From positions 38,030 to 102,029 of the forward strand of contig NZ_JBFRGR010000025.1 in the NCBI RefSeq assembly GCF_052115445.1: a DNA stretch of 64,000 nt, written 5' to 3'. Below are positions 24,425 to 33,319 of the stretch, in pieces (the stretch's first letter is position 1; each line of letters begins with the position of its first letter). The notes beneath the pieces are model-generated. The model was not told the DNA's origin and ran no database searches. It worked only from the letters and a program-made list of their open reading frames with translations. The translations under genes were made by a program, and so were the position numbers. This stretch comes from Paenibacillus_E sp052115445. Its GTDB lineage: Bacteria; Bacillota; Bacilli; Paenibacillales; NBRC-103111.

Positions 24425-25723
24425 ATGAGTGAGTTGTTAAATGAGTGGTTGGGTAAAAGCTTTGCGTGCGCCTGCGGGCAAAAGCATGAGATTCCGATTC
24501 GCCGTATTGTTATAGAACGAGATGCTTTAGCTACTGTTGTTGAATATGTGAGAGAAGCGGGCTATGAAGAAATAACGCTCGTTGCGGATGCGAATACATA
24601 CGCTGTGGCTGGTGACAAGCTGCGCTCTCTATTGGAAGATGGCCAGGTGAAGGTTGGTACTTGTGTCATTCGTGAGAATGAGATGGGGGAAGTAGCAGCG
24701 GACGAGGAAGCTATCGTTCAGTTGATGTTAGACACGTCACTGACATCGAAGGCTTTGATCGCCGTGGGGTCAGGCACGCTCCATGACATTGTGCGTTTCG
24801 TTAGTCATCGTACGAATCGGCCATTTCTTTCCGTACCGACAGCACCATCGGTTGACGGATTTGCTTCTGTAGGCGCTCCACTCATCGTCCGTGGCTTCAA
24901 AATGACGATACCTTGCTCAGCGCCAGAGGCGATCTTCGCTGACTTGGGGCTGCTTGCTGCAGCGCCGCAAGCCATGATTGCGGCTGGCGTCGGCGACATG
25001 CTCGGCAAGCATACCTCGCTCGCGGACTGGGCACTCGGCCGCGTGCTGCTGGATGAGCACTACTGCGAGCTGAGTGCTCGCTTGACCTTGGAGGCGGTGG
25101 AGCTGTGCACCGCACATCTAGAAGAGATTGCGCAGCGCACCGAGCTGGGCATGCGCCGTCTCATGGAAGGCCTGATCTTATCCGGCCTTTCCATGCTCCT
25201 GGTCGGCCACTCTCGGCCGGCCTCCGGGGCTGAGCACCATCTCTCCCATTATTGGGAGATGGTGCTTCTGCAGCAGCGCCGCCGGGCGCTGCTGCACGGC
25301 GCGAAGGTCGGCGTCGCGACCGTGCTCATGGCGCAGCGCTATCAGGCGCTGCTAGAGCTCACGGCCGACGAGGCCGCTGCGCGCCTAGCGGGGCGGCAGG
25401 CCCCGAGTGCGCAGACGGATGCGGAACGCATCCGGGCGGCCTACGGGGCCATGGCCGAAGCCATCATCGCCGAGAATGCGTCGGCGATGGGTGGGGATGC
25501 GCGTGCGCTTGGGGCGCGCATCGCGGCTTGTTGGGGCGATGTGCTCAGCATCGCCCGGGCGGTTCCGCCGCCTTCGCAGCTTGCTGCGTGGCTCGCGGCG
25601 GTGCAGGGGTCTGTAGCGCCGGACCAGCTGGGCGTGGAGCCCGCGCTGGTGGAGGCGTCGCTGCAGGATGCGCTGTTCGTGCGCAACCGGTTTACGATCT
25701 TACGCTTACAGCGATTGCTGTAA
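24425..25723 (+). CDS. araM: sn-glycerol-1-phosphate dehydrogenase (AraM family)
   Basis: A 432-residue NAD(P)-dependent metal enzyme of the iron-containing alcohol-dehydrogenase fold, which reduces dihydroxyacetone phosphate to sn-glycerol-1-phosphate; in Bacillus the product feeds heptaprenylglyceryl phosphate lipid synthesis. Signatures are the GSGTLHDIVRFVSHRTNRPFLSVPTAPSVDGFAS block and the metal-site helix SGAEHHLSHYWE. ATG 24425 is preferred over ATG 24416 because AGGAG (24411-24415) is too close to the latter. Base composition changes sharply inside the gene: 26 of 60 bases are G or C at 24541-24600 but 47 of 60 at 25381-25440. Confidence 0.88.
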   Translation: MSELLNEWLGKSFACACGQKHEIPIRRIVIERDALATVVEYVREAGYEEITLVADANTYAVAGDKLRSLLEDGQVKVGTCVIRENEMGEVAADEEAIVQLMLDTSLTSKALIAVGSGTLHDIVRFVSHRTNRPFLSVPTAPSVDGFASVGAPLIVRGFKMTIPCSAPEAIFADLGLLAAAPQAMIAAGVGDMLGKHTSLADWALGRVLLDEHYCELSARLTLEAVELCTAHLEEIAQRTELGMRRLMEGLILSGLSMLLVGHSRPASGAEHHLSHYWEMVLLQQRRRALLHGAKVGVATVLMAQRYQALLELTADEAAARLAGRQAPSAQTDAERIRAAYGAMAEAIIAENASAMGGDARALGARIAACWGDVLSIARAVPPPSQLAAWLAAVQGSVAPDQLGVEPALVEASLQDALFVRNRFTILRLQRLL

Positions 25724-25736
25724 GCACGAGGTGAAA

Positions 25737-25913
25737 GGGAACCTAGATGCGCTATTTAATCGAAATCGATCGAAATTGGCTCAAAGCGGAACGTAGGTAC
25801 TCTATTTGTTCGATTTTCGTGATTTTTAGTGTTATTCCGGCAAAATAAGGTACCGTAGTTCCCTTGCAATGTACATTTCACGTATTTGTTCGCAATAGCG
25901 CATCCTCGTTCCC
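25737..25913. repeat. 177-bp nested inverted-repeat element
   Basis: The ends are imperfect 20-base inverted repeats: GGGAAC-CTA-GATGCGCTATT (25737-25756) and its complement with CTC in place of the spacer (25894-25913); 17 of 20 positions pair. A second, inner pair (GGAACGTAGGTAC at about 25788-25800 and the complement ending at 25863) shares the same GGGAAC...CTATTT core. So four copies of one motif of about 30 bases stand in order forward, forward, reverse, reverse. No ORF is inside. It lies between araM and its terminator. Confidence 0.7.
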
Positions 25914-25944
25914 TTCTCACGTTCCGATATTGCATCCATCATCT

Positions 25945-25979
25945 AACGCCAGTCCTCTAGAGAGGGCAGGCGTTTTTTT
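25945..25979 (+). terminator. Intrinsic terminator downstream of araM
   Basis: Stem ACGCC...GGCGT with an inner CCTCT/AGAGG, followed by seven T; located after the nested repeat element. Confidence 0.8.
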
Positions 25980-25997
25980 AGTTTCTCTTATGCAAAA

Positions 25998-26061
25998 GTG
26001 TAAAAAATCACAACCCCACTTAATTTTTGCCATCCCCTAATGTGGAATTGTTTTCTATACT
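25998..26061 (+). promoter_or_regulatory. Island promoter module, copy 1 (before GH4 operon)
   Basis: GTGTAAAAAATCACA (25998-26012), a TTAATTTTTGCCAT second half-site ending at 26033, and TATACT at 26056-26061. The -10 begins 58 bases after the module start, 50 bases before the GH4 ATG. There is no good -35, as expected for an activator-dependent promoter. Confidence 0.7.
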
Positions 26062-26105
26062 GGTAGCTAATGGTAGGCGGTTCTACATCATGAAGGAGGC
26101 GTAAC

Positions 26106-27491
26106 ATGAAATTTGCTAATGAGAAAGTCAGCGATATCCAAATTGCTTATATTGGCGGCGGCTCAATGTATTGGGCTAAAAATTTGATTGCCGATTTGGC
26201 GCTGGATGGTCAATTATCGGGCACGATTCGCTTGTATGATCTTGACTATGGAAAAGCCAAAAATAATGAAAAGCTGGGGAATTCAGTTTCTGATTATCCT
26301 GAGACGAAATCCAAGTGGACATACAAGGCGTATCCGACGCTTCAAGAGGCGCTGAATGGATGCGACTTTGTGTTTATCTCGATTCTTCCAGGCACCTTCG
26401 AGGAAATGGAATCCGATGTCCATGCGCCAGAACAATACGGTATTTACCAAGCCGTTGGGGATACAACGGGACCTGGGGGACTGCTCAGAGCGCTTCGCAC
26501 CATCCCGATGTATGTGGAGATTGCTCAAGCGATCGAGCGATATTCTCCGGATGCTTGGGTGTTTAATTACACGAACCCAATGACGCTCTGTACGCGAACG
26601 CTGTATGAAGTATTTCCCAAAATCAAAGCCATTGGCTGTTGTCATGAAATTTTCGGCGTGCAAGGGTTATTGATTCGTATGCTTCGCGATATGGAAGGCA
26701 TTGAAGGTGTTCATCGCGATCAAGTGAAAGTGAATGTACTGGGAATTAACCATTTTACTTGGATCGATCAAGCCACGTATCACAATATGGATTTACTTCC
26801 GATGTATCGCAAGTTTGTAGATAAATACTATGATTCAGGATTTGAACACAACAAAGATGCCTGGGTTACGAACACCTATACGGCGGCGAACCGCGTGAAG
26901 TTTGATTTGTTTCGGCGCTATGGGGTTATTGCAGCGGCAGGTGATCGCCACTTGGCAGAGTTCATGCCTCCTTGGTATTTGAAAGATCCGGAGACGGTTC
27001 GATCCTGGAAGTTTGGGTTAACGACGGTCCAGAGTCGTGTTGAAAAGCATGCGGCAACTGAGCTTTTTTACGGGAAGCTGCTAAGTGGCGAGGAGAAACT
27101 ACCGCTTAAGACATCAGGTGAAGAAGAAGTTAGGCAGTTAAAAGGTTTGATTGGACTTGAGCAATTTGTAACCAATATTAACGTTCCTAACGTTGGCCAA
27201 ATGAAAGGTATTCCACTGGGAGCAGTTGTTGAAACGAATGCAGTGTTCTCTGCGAATAGCTTGCGTCCGGTCTACGCGGGTGAGCTTCCAATGGAAGTTA
27301 ATAATCTGGTCCTGCAGCATACGATGAATCAAGAGCTTATTCTGAAGGCTGCTCTTCAAAAGGACAAAGCCTTAGCCTTCAAGGCGTTTATCAACGATCC
27401 GTTAGTGAATATGGATATCCACGATGCGGAAGTATTGTTTGATCAGATGCTGCACAATACGAAAGCATATTTGCCTGGTTGGAACATCTGA
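26106..27491 (+). CDS. GH4 glycosidase, probably alpha-galacturonidase (LplD-like)
   Basis: A 461-residue NAD- and Mn-dependent glycosidase. The dinucleotide loop is IAYIGGGSMYW near residue 14, the NYTNPM substrate motif follows, and the metal/active-site motif is CHEI at residues 179-182, then GINHFTW. In GH4 the residues after the catalytic Cys-His separate subgroups: MelA-type alpha-galactosidases have CHSV, whereas LplD-type alpha-galacturonidases have CHEV. CHEI therefore points to galacturonides rather than plain galactosides. ATG 26106 follows AAGGAGG. It heads an operon with MATE, GH36, cupin, GH36-like and AKR genes and carries the island promoter module. Confidence 0.88.
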   Translation: MKFANEKVSDIQIAYIGGGSMYWAKNLIADLALDGQLSGTIRLYDLDYGKAKNNEKLGNSVSDYPETKSKWTYKAYPTLQEALNGCDFVFISILPGTFEEMESDVHAPEQYGIYQAVGDTTGPGGLLRALRTIPMYVEIAQAIERYSPDAWVFNYTNPMTLCTRTLYEVFPKIKAIGCCHEIFGVQGLLIRMLRDMEGIEGVHRDQVKVNVLGINHFTWIDQATYHNMDLLPMYRKFVDKYYDSGFEHNKDAWVTNTYTAANRVKFDLFRRYGVIAAAGDRHLAEFMPPWYLKDPETVRSWKFGLTTVQSRVEKHAATELFYGKLLSGEEKLPLKTSGEEEVRQLKGLIGLEQFVTNINVPNVGQMKGIPLGAVVETNAVFSANSLRPVYAGELPMEVNNLVLQHTMNQELILKAALQKDKALAFKAFINDPLVNMDIHDAEVLFDQMLHNTKAYLPGWNI

Positions 27492-27504
27492 TGGCAGGTC
27501 AGCC

Positions 27505-28887
27505 ATGAGTTCAGATGCAGCGACATACAGCGAATCCGCCTCCATAAATCCGCAGGATGATAAAGCTGTTCGCCGGATGATTTTCAAATTGGCAGGGCCA
27601 TCTTTGATGGAGATGCTGCTCATGAACGCAACTCAAATGGTGATGATGATCCTAGTCGGACACCTTGGGGCTGTTGCCGTGGCAGCTGTTGGCTTAACAA
27701 GCCAGCCGTATTTATTATTGAGCGTACTGTTTGCAGCGCTGAATTCGGGTACTACCGTTATCGTTGCTCGCTCCACGGGAGCGGGGAAGATGGGGGATGC
27801 GAATTTGGCGGCAGGGCAATCGCTTATGCTTGGTACAGCCCTGTCTGTCGTTATTGTGGCACTTGGAGTCACCTTTGCGGAGAGTCTGCTTCAACTGATG
27901 GGCGCTAGTGATGAGGTCGTTCAAGTTGGACTGCCCTATGCGAAGATCATGTTTTTCTCGATCGGTTTTTCCTCCATTTCGTCGGCTTTATCCGCTATTC
28001 TGCGAGGCTCGGGAGACACCCGAACACCGATGAAAATCAATGTGCTGGCTGGCTGCGTGAATGTTACCCTCGGGTTTTTGCTGATTTACGGCCATCTCGA
28101 TTTACCGCAAATGGGGATTACGGGCGCAGCGATAGCTACGTTGGTTGTTCAGTCCGGAGCTATGATTTGCTTTATTGCTGTCATGTTCAGCGGAAGATTT
28201 AGAGTCCGCATCGGCTGGTCAGAGATCAGTCGTTTGGATAAAGCCATGATTAGTCGTATGCTGCGGATTGGCATTCCGAGCAGTCTTGAGCAGTTGATTA
28301 TGCGATTAGGAATTATGACGTTTGTGAAAATATGTGCGGGATTGGGGACCGTTGCCGTCGCGGCAACACAAATAGTAACGAGCGTCATTGGCATCTCGTT
28401 TATGCCGGGGGCTGCCTTTGCCATAGCAGCTTCAACGTTAGTTGGGCAAACCCTTGGTGTAAGCAAACCCGATCTTGCTGAACGCTATGTGTGGCAGGTC
28501 CGCAAGTACGGCATGATCGTGGCCGGTTGTATGGGGGCGCTTTTTATTTTGTTAGCACCGCATATCCTTAGGCTGTATACCAATGACGAGACGATAATTC
28601 GTGAAGGGGCTTGGGCACTTCGAATCGTAGGATTCATTCAGGTGTCCCAAATATCGCAATTTGTTCTTGGAGGCGCTCTACGAGGAGCAGGCGATACCCG
28701 TTATCCTTTATATTCGACATTCATTGGCGTGTGGGGAATCAGGGTTGTTCTGAGCTACTTGTTTGTCTATATCTTCCACTGGGGCATGATCGGTTTATGG
28801 AGTGCGGTTGCAAGTGATCAGTTTCTCCGATCTAATCTGATTTATTTGAGGTTTAAACGCGGGGCTTGGAAGCATCTCAAGGTTTAA
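27505..28887 (+). CDS. MATE family efflux transporter (NorM/DinF-like)
   Basis: A 460-residue, 12-helix transporter of the MOP superfamily. Two internally similar halves are seen, each with a GSGDTRTPMKIN or GAGDTRYPLYST loop, plus LAGPSLMEMLL at the start. The start is taken at ATG 27505, 13 bases after the GH4 stop; the frame is open upstream but overlaps GH4. Export of drugs or metabolites by H+ or Na+ antiport is usual. Its place inside a glycosidase operon is unusual and may mean that it moves a sugar derivative; that is inference. Confidence 0.88.
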   Translation: MSSDAATYSESASINPQDDKAVRRMIFKLAGPSLMEMLLMNATQMVMMILVGHLGAVAVAAVGLTSQPYLLLSVLFAALNSGTTVIVARSTGAGKMGDANLAAGQSLMLGTALSVVIVALGVTFAESLLQLMGASDEVVQVGLPYAKIMFFSIGFSSISSALSAILRGSGDTRTPMKINVLAGCVNVTLGFLLIYGHLDLPQMGITGAAIATLVVQSGAMICFIAVMFSGRFRVRIGWSEISRLDKAMISRMLRIGIPSSLEQLIMRLGIMTFVKICAGLGTVAVAATQIVTSVIGISFMPGAAFAIAASTLVGQTLGVSKPDLAERYVWQVRKYGMIVAGCMGALFILLAPHILRLYTNDETIIREGAWALRIVGFIQVSQISQFVLGGALRGAGDTRYPLYSTFIGVWGIRVVLSYLFVYIFHWGMIGLWSAVASDQFLRSNLIYLRFKRGAWKHLKV

Positions 28888-28911
28888 TACGCACAAAGGG
28901 GACGCGTCAAA

Positions 28912-31121
28912 ATGGGGATTGTGTACAATTCGAATTCGCAAACCTTCCATCTTCAAGGGAAGTCATCGAGCTATATCATGCAACTGATCAATTCCAAATA
29001 TGTAGCTCATGTTCATTGGGGGCGCCAAGTACGAGGCAGTAATCCCGGCGGGTTGCTCGCAATGAGACGTCGATGCTCTTTCTCTCCATCCACGGATCTG
29101 GATGATCTTACACTGTCATTGGACACATTACCGCAGGAATATCCGGGATATGGGGGGAGTGATTATCGAGTTCCTGCCTATCAGGTTCAAATGGAAGATG
29201 GCACGACGGTCAGTGAACTTGTCTATGAGTCCCACCGGATTTACGCGGGAAAAGCACCGTTGGAGGGACTTCCATCAACCTATACGGAGGATGAGAGCGA
29301 AGCAGAGAGTATTGATATCGTAATGAGTGATAAGTTGATCGGATTAAAGGCTATTCTCACGTACACAGTATTTCGTGATTTAGATGCCATTACCCGGTCT
29401 GTTCGATTCGTAAATGAGAGTCATCAGTCCATCAAGCTGTTGCGAGCATTGAGCTTCGGTCTCGATCTGTCTCGCAGCGATTTCGATATGCTTCATTTAT
29501 CAGGCACATGGGCGCGCGAGCGACATATCGAAAAACGCCCCCTTGCCACAGGTGGGTCTGTGATTGAAAGCCGTCGGGGAGCTAGCAGTCACTCTCTGAA
29601 CCCCTTCATGGCGCTGCTTTCCAAGCAAGCGGATGAAGATCACGGAGAAGTTTACGGATTCGCCTCGTTTACAGCGGGAACTTTGTTGCTCAAGCCGAAG
29701 TGGACCCTTATGGAACGACGCGTGTCGTGATGGGCATCAATTCCTTTGATTTCTCGTGGCTCTTGGAGCCTGGGGAAGCTTTCCAAACGCCCGAAGCGGT
29801 TCTTGTTTATTCTGCCGAAGGCCTCGGCGGGATGTCGCGCACCTATCATAGGCTGTATCGCACACGGTTATGCCGTGGACAATTCCGGGATCGTCACAGG
29901 CCAATTCTCATTAACAACTGGGAAGCCACTTATTTCAATTTCAATGCGAATAAAATTGAAGAGCTTGCACGAGTGGGCAAGGAGCTCGGCTTAGAGCTTC
30001 TAGTACTGGACGATGGTTGGTTCGGCAAGCGTGACAATGATAAAAGCTCACTCGGCGATTGGTTCGTTGATCGTAACAAACTCCCACAAGGCATGCAGGA
30101 TTTGGTAAGCCGAGTGAAACAGCAAGGGCTAGAGTTCGGTCTATGGTTTGAGCCAGAGATGGTATCCCCAGACAGTGAGCTGTATCGGGCACATCCCGAC
30201 TGGTGTCTGCATGTGCCGGGCCGGCGAAGGACAGAAGCACGGCAGCAGTTGATTCTGGACTATTCGCGTCAAGATGTCAGAGATTACATCGTGAAGGTCA
30301 TCACAGATATACTCGCGAGCAGTCCCATCACGTATGTGAAATGGGATATGAACCGTAATATGACGGAAATCGGTTCTGCCCAACTCCCGCCAGAGCGGCA
30401 ACGTGAAACGGCACATCGTTATATGCTGGGGCTATACGAAGTAATGGAACGGATAACTTCAGCATTTCCGAACGTATTGTTCGAAAGCTGTTCTGGCGGT
30501 GGAGGGCGGTTCGATCCAGGGATGCTTTACTATATGCCGCAGACATGGACGAGTGATAACACGGACGCGGTGGAACGGCTGAAAATTCAATATGGAACGA
30601 GTATGGTGTATCCCATCAGTACGATGGGCGCTCATGTTTCCGCAGTTCCTAATCATCAAGTACATCGGACGACGCCGCTTGATATGCGTGGGCATGTGGC
30701 GATGTCGGGGAACTTCGGTTACGAACTTGATCTGACTACTTTCACGGAAGCGGACAAGGAAGACGTGCAGAAGCAAGTCGCACTCTATAAACAATTGCGG
30801 CCGCTGATCCAGTTCGGCGAATTTTACCGATTGATAAACCCTTTTGAAAACGCTAGCGCGGCTTGGATGTTTGTTTCCGAGGATAAGAAGGAAGCTTTGG
30901 TCGCTTTTTTTCAAGTACTGTCAGAGCCGAACGCACCTCTCAGGAAAATGCGATTGAAGGGCCTTGCACCCGAGAGCAATTATTTACTTTATGATGCGGG
31001 AGATCAGGATACGCGTGTGGAAATATTTGGGGGAGACGAACTCATGCATGTAGGACTTAATTTACCGATCTGGAAGGGCGATTTCCGAAGCCGCCTTTAC
31101 CGCATACAAATGGAGGAATAA
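28912..31121 (+). pseudogene. GH36 alpha-galactosidase, interrupted by a one-base frameshift
   Basis: Two overlapping frames (28912-29730 and 29664-31121) together encode an ordinary GH36 alpha-galactosidase of about 736 residues. The break is at 29661/29662: reading with one extra base after GGATTC restores YGFSLVYSGNF...VDPYGTTR, the normal GH36 sequence; without it the frame goes to EVYGFASFTAG and stops at 29730. The 3' part has the nucleophile in VKWDMNRN, FESCSGGGGRFDPGM and the acid/base DNTDAVERL. The break separates the N-terminal beta-sandwich from the catalytic barrel. It is either a real inactivating deletion or a sequencing error; both halves are otherwise well conserved, so the loss would be recent. 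Confidence 0.88.
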
Positions 31122-31125
31122 CAAG

Positions 31126-31500
31126 ATGAAAAAGCTGCGTTTCAGCGATTTGCAGGATAAGAAGAACGGTCATATTTTGCAGGATGTATTACCAGGTGCT
31201 TATTTATCGTCAGGCGGTCTATCTTTCGCGAAACGTGGCGACCGCAGCCATACGAATGATGGTCCTGAAGGAAGAGACTACCATGTTCATGGAGATTGTG
31301 AAGCGTTTCTTATTTTGCAGGGAACGGGAACGATGGAGATGAACGGGGAACATATCCCAGTTACGACGGGAGATATCGTGATTATTGAACCAGGCGAGGA
31401 TCACCATCTCAATTCCAGTGAGGACGACCCGATTGTTACTGTCTGGTGCCATGCAGGCCCGAATCGGCATAAGAATCAACAACAGGAGGATGCAGTGTGA
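31126..31500 (+). CDS. Small cupin-domain protein
   Basis: A 124-residue single-domain cupin. The first cupin motif is seen as HVHGDCEAFLILQGTG and the second as PGEDHHLNSSEDDP, giving plausible metal-binding His and Glu residues. Such proteins bind sugars or act as mutarotases or isomerases in carbohydrate operons, but the exact reaction cannot be given. It starts 4 bases after the GH36 gene and its stop overlaps the GTG start of the next gene, so translation is coupled. Confidence 0.82.
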   Translation: MKKLRFSDLQDKKNGHILQDVLPGAYLSSGGLSFAKRGDRSHTNDGPEGRDYHVHGDCEAFLILQGTGTMEMNGEHIPVTTGDIVIIEPGEDHHLNSSEDDPIVTVWCHAGPNRHKNQQQEDAV

Positions 31501-33275
31501 ACAAAATCATAAACACGGATATCCATTCCTTTCAAGTATCGAGTGAGGACCATGGATTCACCGTCACGCTGTTTACGGAGAACCTTCAGGAGGGTATTGA
31601 TGTCATCACGTTGCGACTGGAAGCAGAGGAGGCGCTAACGCCTCCAGTGTTCACACTTCGTTGGTCGCATCCCGCCTGTGATATTCAAGGCAGCTGGCAT
31701 CCGGCCCAGGACCGGAATAAGAGCTTTAAAGCCGATTGGATGCGTACTTTGCGTTCCAATGCTGCTGCTTCTGCACCTGTTTATGCGTTATTTAATAGTG
31801 TGGGTCGTAACAGGCTAACATTTGCCTATTCAGATGCCTTGAACACGGTACACTACTCGGGAGGCATCAGTGAGGAAACCGCCGATTTCCATTGCTGCGT
31901 TCAATTGTTTACAGAGACGACGGCGCCTTTCAGATCGTATGAAGCCAAGCTCCTCGTAGATACGAGAGATGTGCCTTACTATGAAAGCCTTGATGGCGTC
32001 CAAGCGTGGTGGAGCGAGATGCCGGAGTATCGTCCGGCGTTTGTTCCAGAGGCTGCCAAGGAACCGATGTATTCGACTTGGTATAGTATGCACCAGAATG
32101 TCACAGACGTCCAAATCGAAGAACAGTGCCGTGTCGCCAAAAAGCTAGGGATGGAAGCCGTCATCGTAGATGATGGCTGGCAGACTGCAGATAACCGCAG
32201 AGGGTATGCCTATTGCGGAGATTGGGAGACCTATGAGGGCAAATTCCCCGATATGAAGCGGCATGTGGATACGGTTCATGCGTTAGGCATGAAGTTTATC
32301 CTGTGGTACTCGGTACCGTTTATTGGCAAATACAGTCAGGCATGGAATCGATTCAAGGATAAAATCCTTCGATTTAATGAAGGCCATGGAGCCGCTGTGC
32401 TGGATCCGAGATATCCGGATGTCCGGGAATATATCATCAATACCTATGAGAAGGCGGTCAAGGAATGGGGGTTGGACGGCTTTAAGCTTGATTTCATTGA
32501 TACGTTCTATTCGCCTGAGTTACAGTTGCCTTCCACAGTGGAAGGTAAGGATTATGAGTCAATACCTGCTGCTGTTGATCGTCTATTGACGGATTCTATC
32601 GGTAGATTAAGAGAATTGAACCCTAGTATCATGATCGAGTTCCGTCAAATGTACATTGGTCCTGCGATGCGCAAATACGGCAACATGTTCCGCGCTTCCG
32701 ATTGTCCGAACGACAGTATCCAGAATCGCGTGCGAACACTGGATCTTAGGCTGATTTGTGGAAATACAGCGGCTCATGCCGATATGATCATGTGGCATCC
32801 TGAGGAGCCTGTTAAAAGTGCTGCCTTGCAGTTGATTAACTGTTTATTCTCGGTGCCGCAGGTATCCGTTCTTTTGGATAAATTGCCTAGCGATCATTTG
32901 AAGATGCTAACCTACTGGCTTGCTTTCTGGAAAGAAAATCGAACTCTGCTACTGGACGGTACTATTGCGCCAATGAATCCGGAATTGTTATATCCGCTAG
33001 TCCGTGCGGTTCATGAGGATCGAGGGATTGTCGTCGCTTATCATGAGCAAATTGTGCCTATCGATGCAGCCGTGCCAGTGTCTCAGTGGATCGTTGTGAA
33101 TGGCAGAAGACAGAACGGACTCTATGTAGAAGTTTCAGGTGAAATCGGGATCGTGCAGGTGACCATTCGCAACTGTTGTGGTGAAATCACGGAGGAACAG
33201 TCTGTTGAATTGCGATCAGGTATTCATAAGCTTGCGATTCCGGCGTCAGGGCTTGCAACCATCTCAATTAGATAA
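31497..33275 (+). CDS. GH36-like alpha-glycosidase (clan GH-D), divergent
   Basis: A 592-residue enzyme whose barrel begins about residue 195 (MYSTWYSMHQ...EAVIVDDGWQTADNRRGYAYCGDW). The likely nucleophile is D332 in GFKLDFIDTF and the acid/base D402 in RASDCPNDS, spaced as in GH36/GH27. It is shorter and differs from the preceding GH36 throughout, so the two are not recent duplicates. It starts at GTG 31497 with AGGAGG upstream, overlapping the cupin stop. The substrate is probably an alpha-galactoside or a related alpha-linked sugar such as beta-L-arabinopyranoside; that is inference. Confidence 0.82.
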   Translation: MNKIINTDIHSFQVSSEDHGFTVTLFTENLQEGIDVITLRLEAEEALTPPVFTLRWSHPACDIQGSWHPAQDRNKSFKADWMRTLRSNAAASAPVYALFNSVGRNRLTFAYSDALNTVHYSGGISEETADFHCCVQLFTETTAPFRSYEAKLLVDTRDVPYYESLDGVQAWWSEMPEYRPAFVPEAAKEPMYSTWYSMHQNVTDVQIEEQCRVAKKLGMEAVIVDDGWQTADNRRGYAYCGDWETYEGKFPDMKRHVDTVHALGMKFILWYSVPFIGKYSQAWNRFKDKILRFNEGHGAAVLDPRYPDVREYIINTYEKAVKEWGLDGFKLDFIDTFYSPELQLPSTVEGKDYESIPAAVDRLLTDSIGRLRELNPSIMIEFRQMYIGPAMRKYGNMFRASDCPNDSIQNRVRTLDLRLICGNTAAHADMIMWHPEEPVKSAALQLINCLFSVPQVSVLLDKLPSDHLKMLTYWLAFWKENRTLLLDGTIAPMNPELLYPLVRAVHEDRGIVVAYHEQIVPIDAAVPVSQWIVVNGRRQNGLYVEVSGEIGIVQVTIRNCCGEITEEQSVELRSGIHKLAIPASGLATISIR

Positions 33276-33319
33276 AAATCAGAAACACGGTAGTATTAAT
33301 TTAGGGGGTCAACGAAGCG

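Noticed and set aside
25252..25734. Alternative frames in the GC-rich half of araM
   Set aside because: High GC removes stops from all frames; the AraM family signature fixes the true frame.
31497..33275. Recent duplicate of the frameshifted GH36 gene
   Set aside because: Only the catalytic-barrel motifs correspond; length and sequence differ too much.
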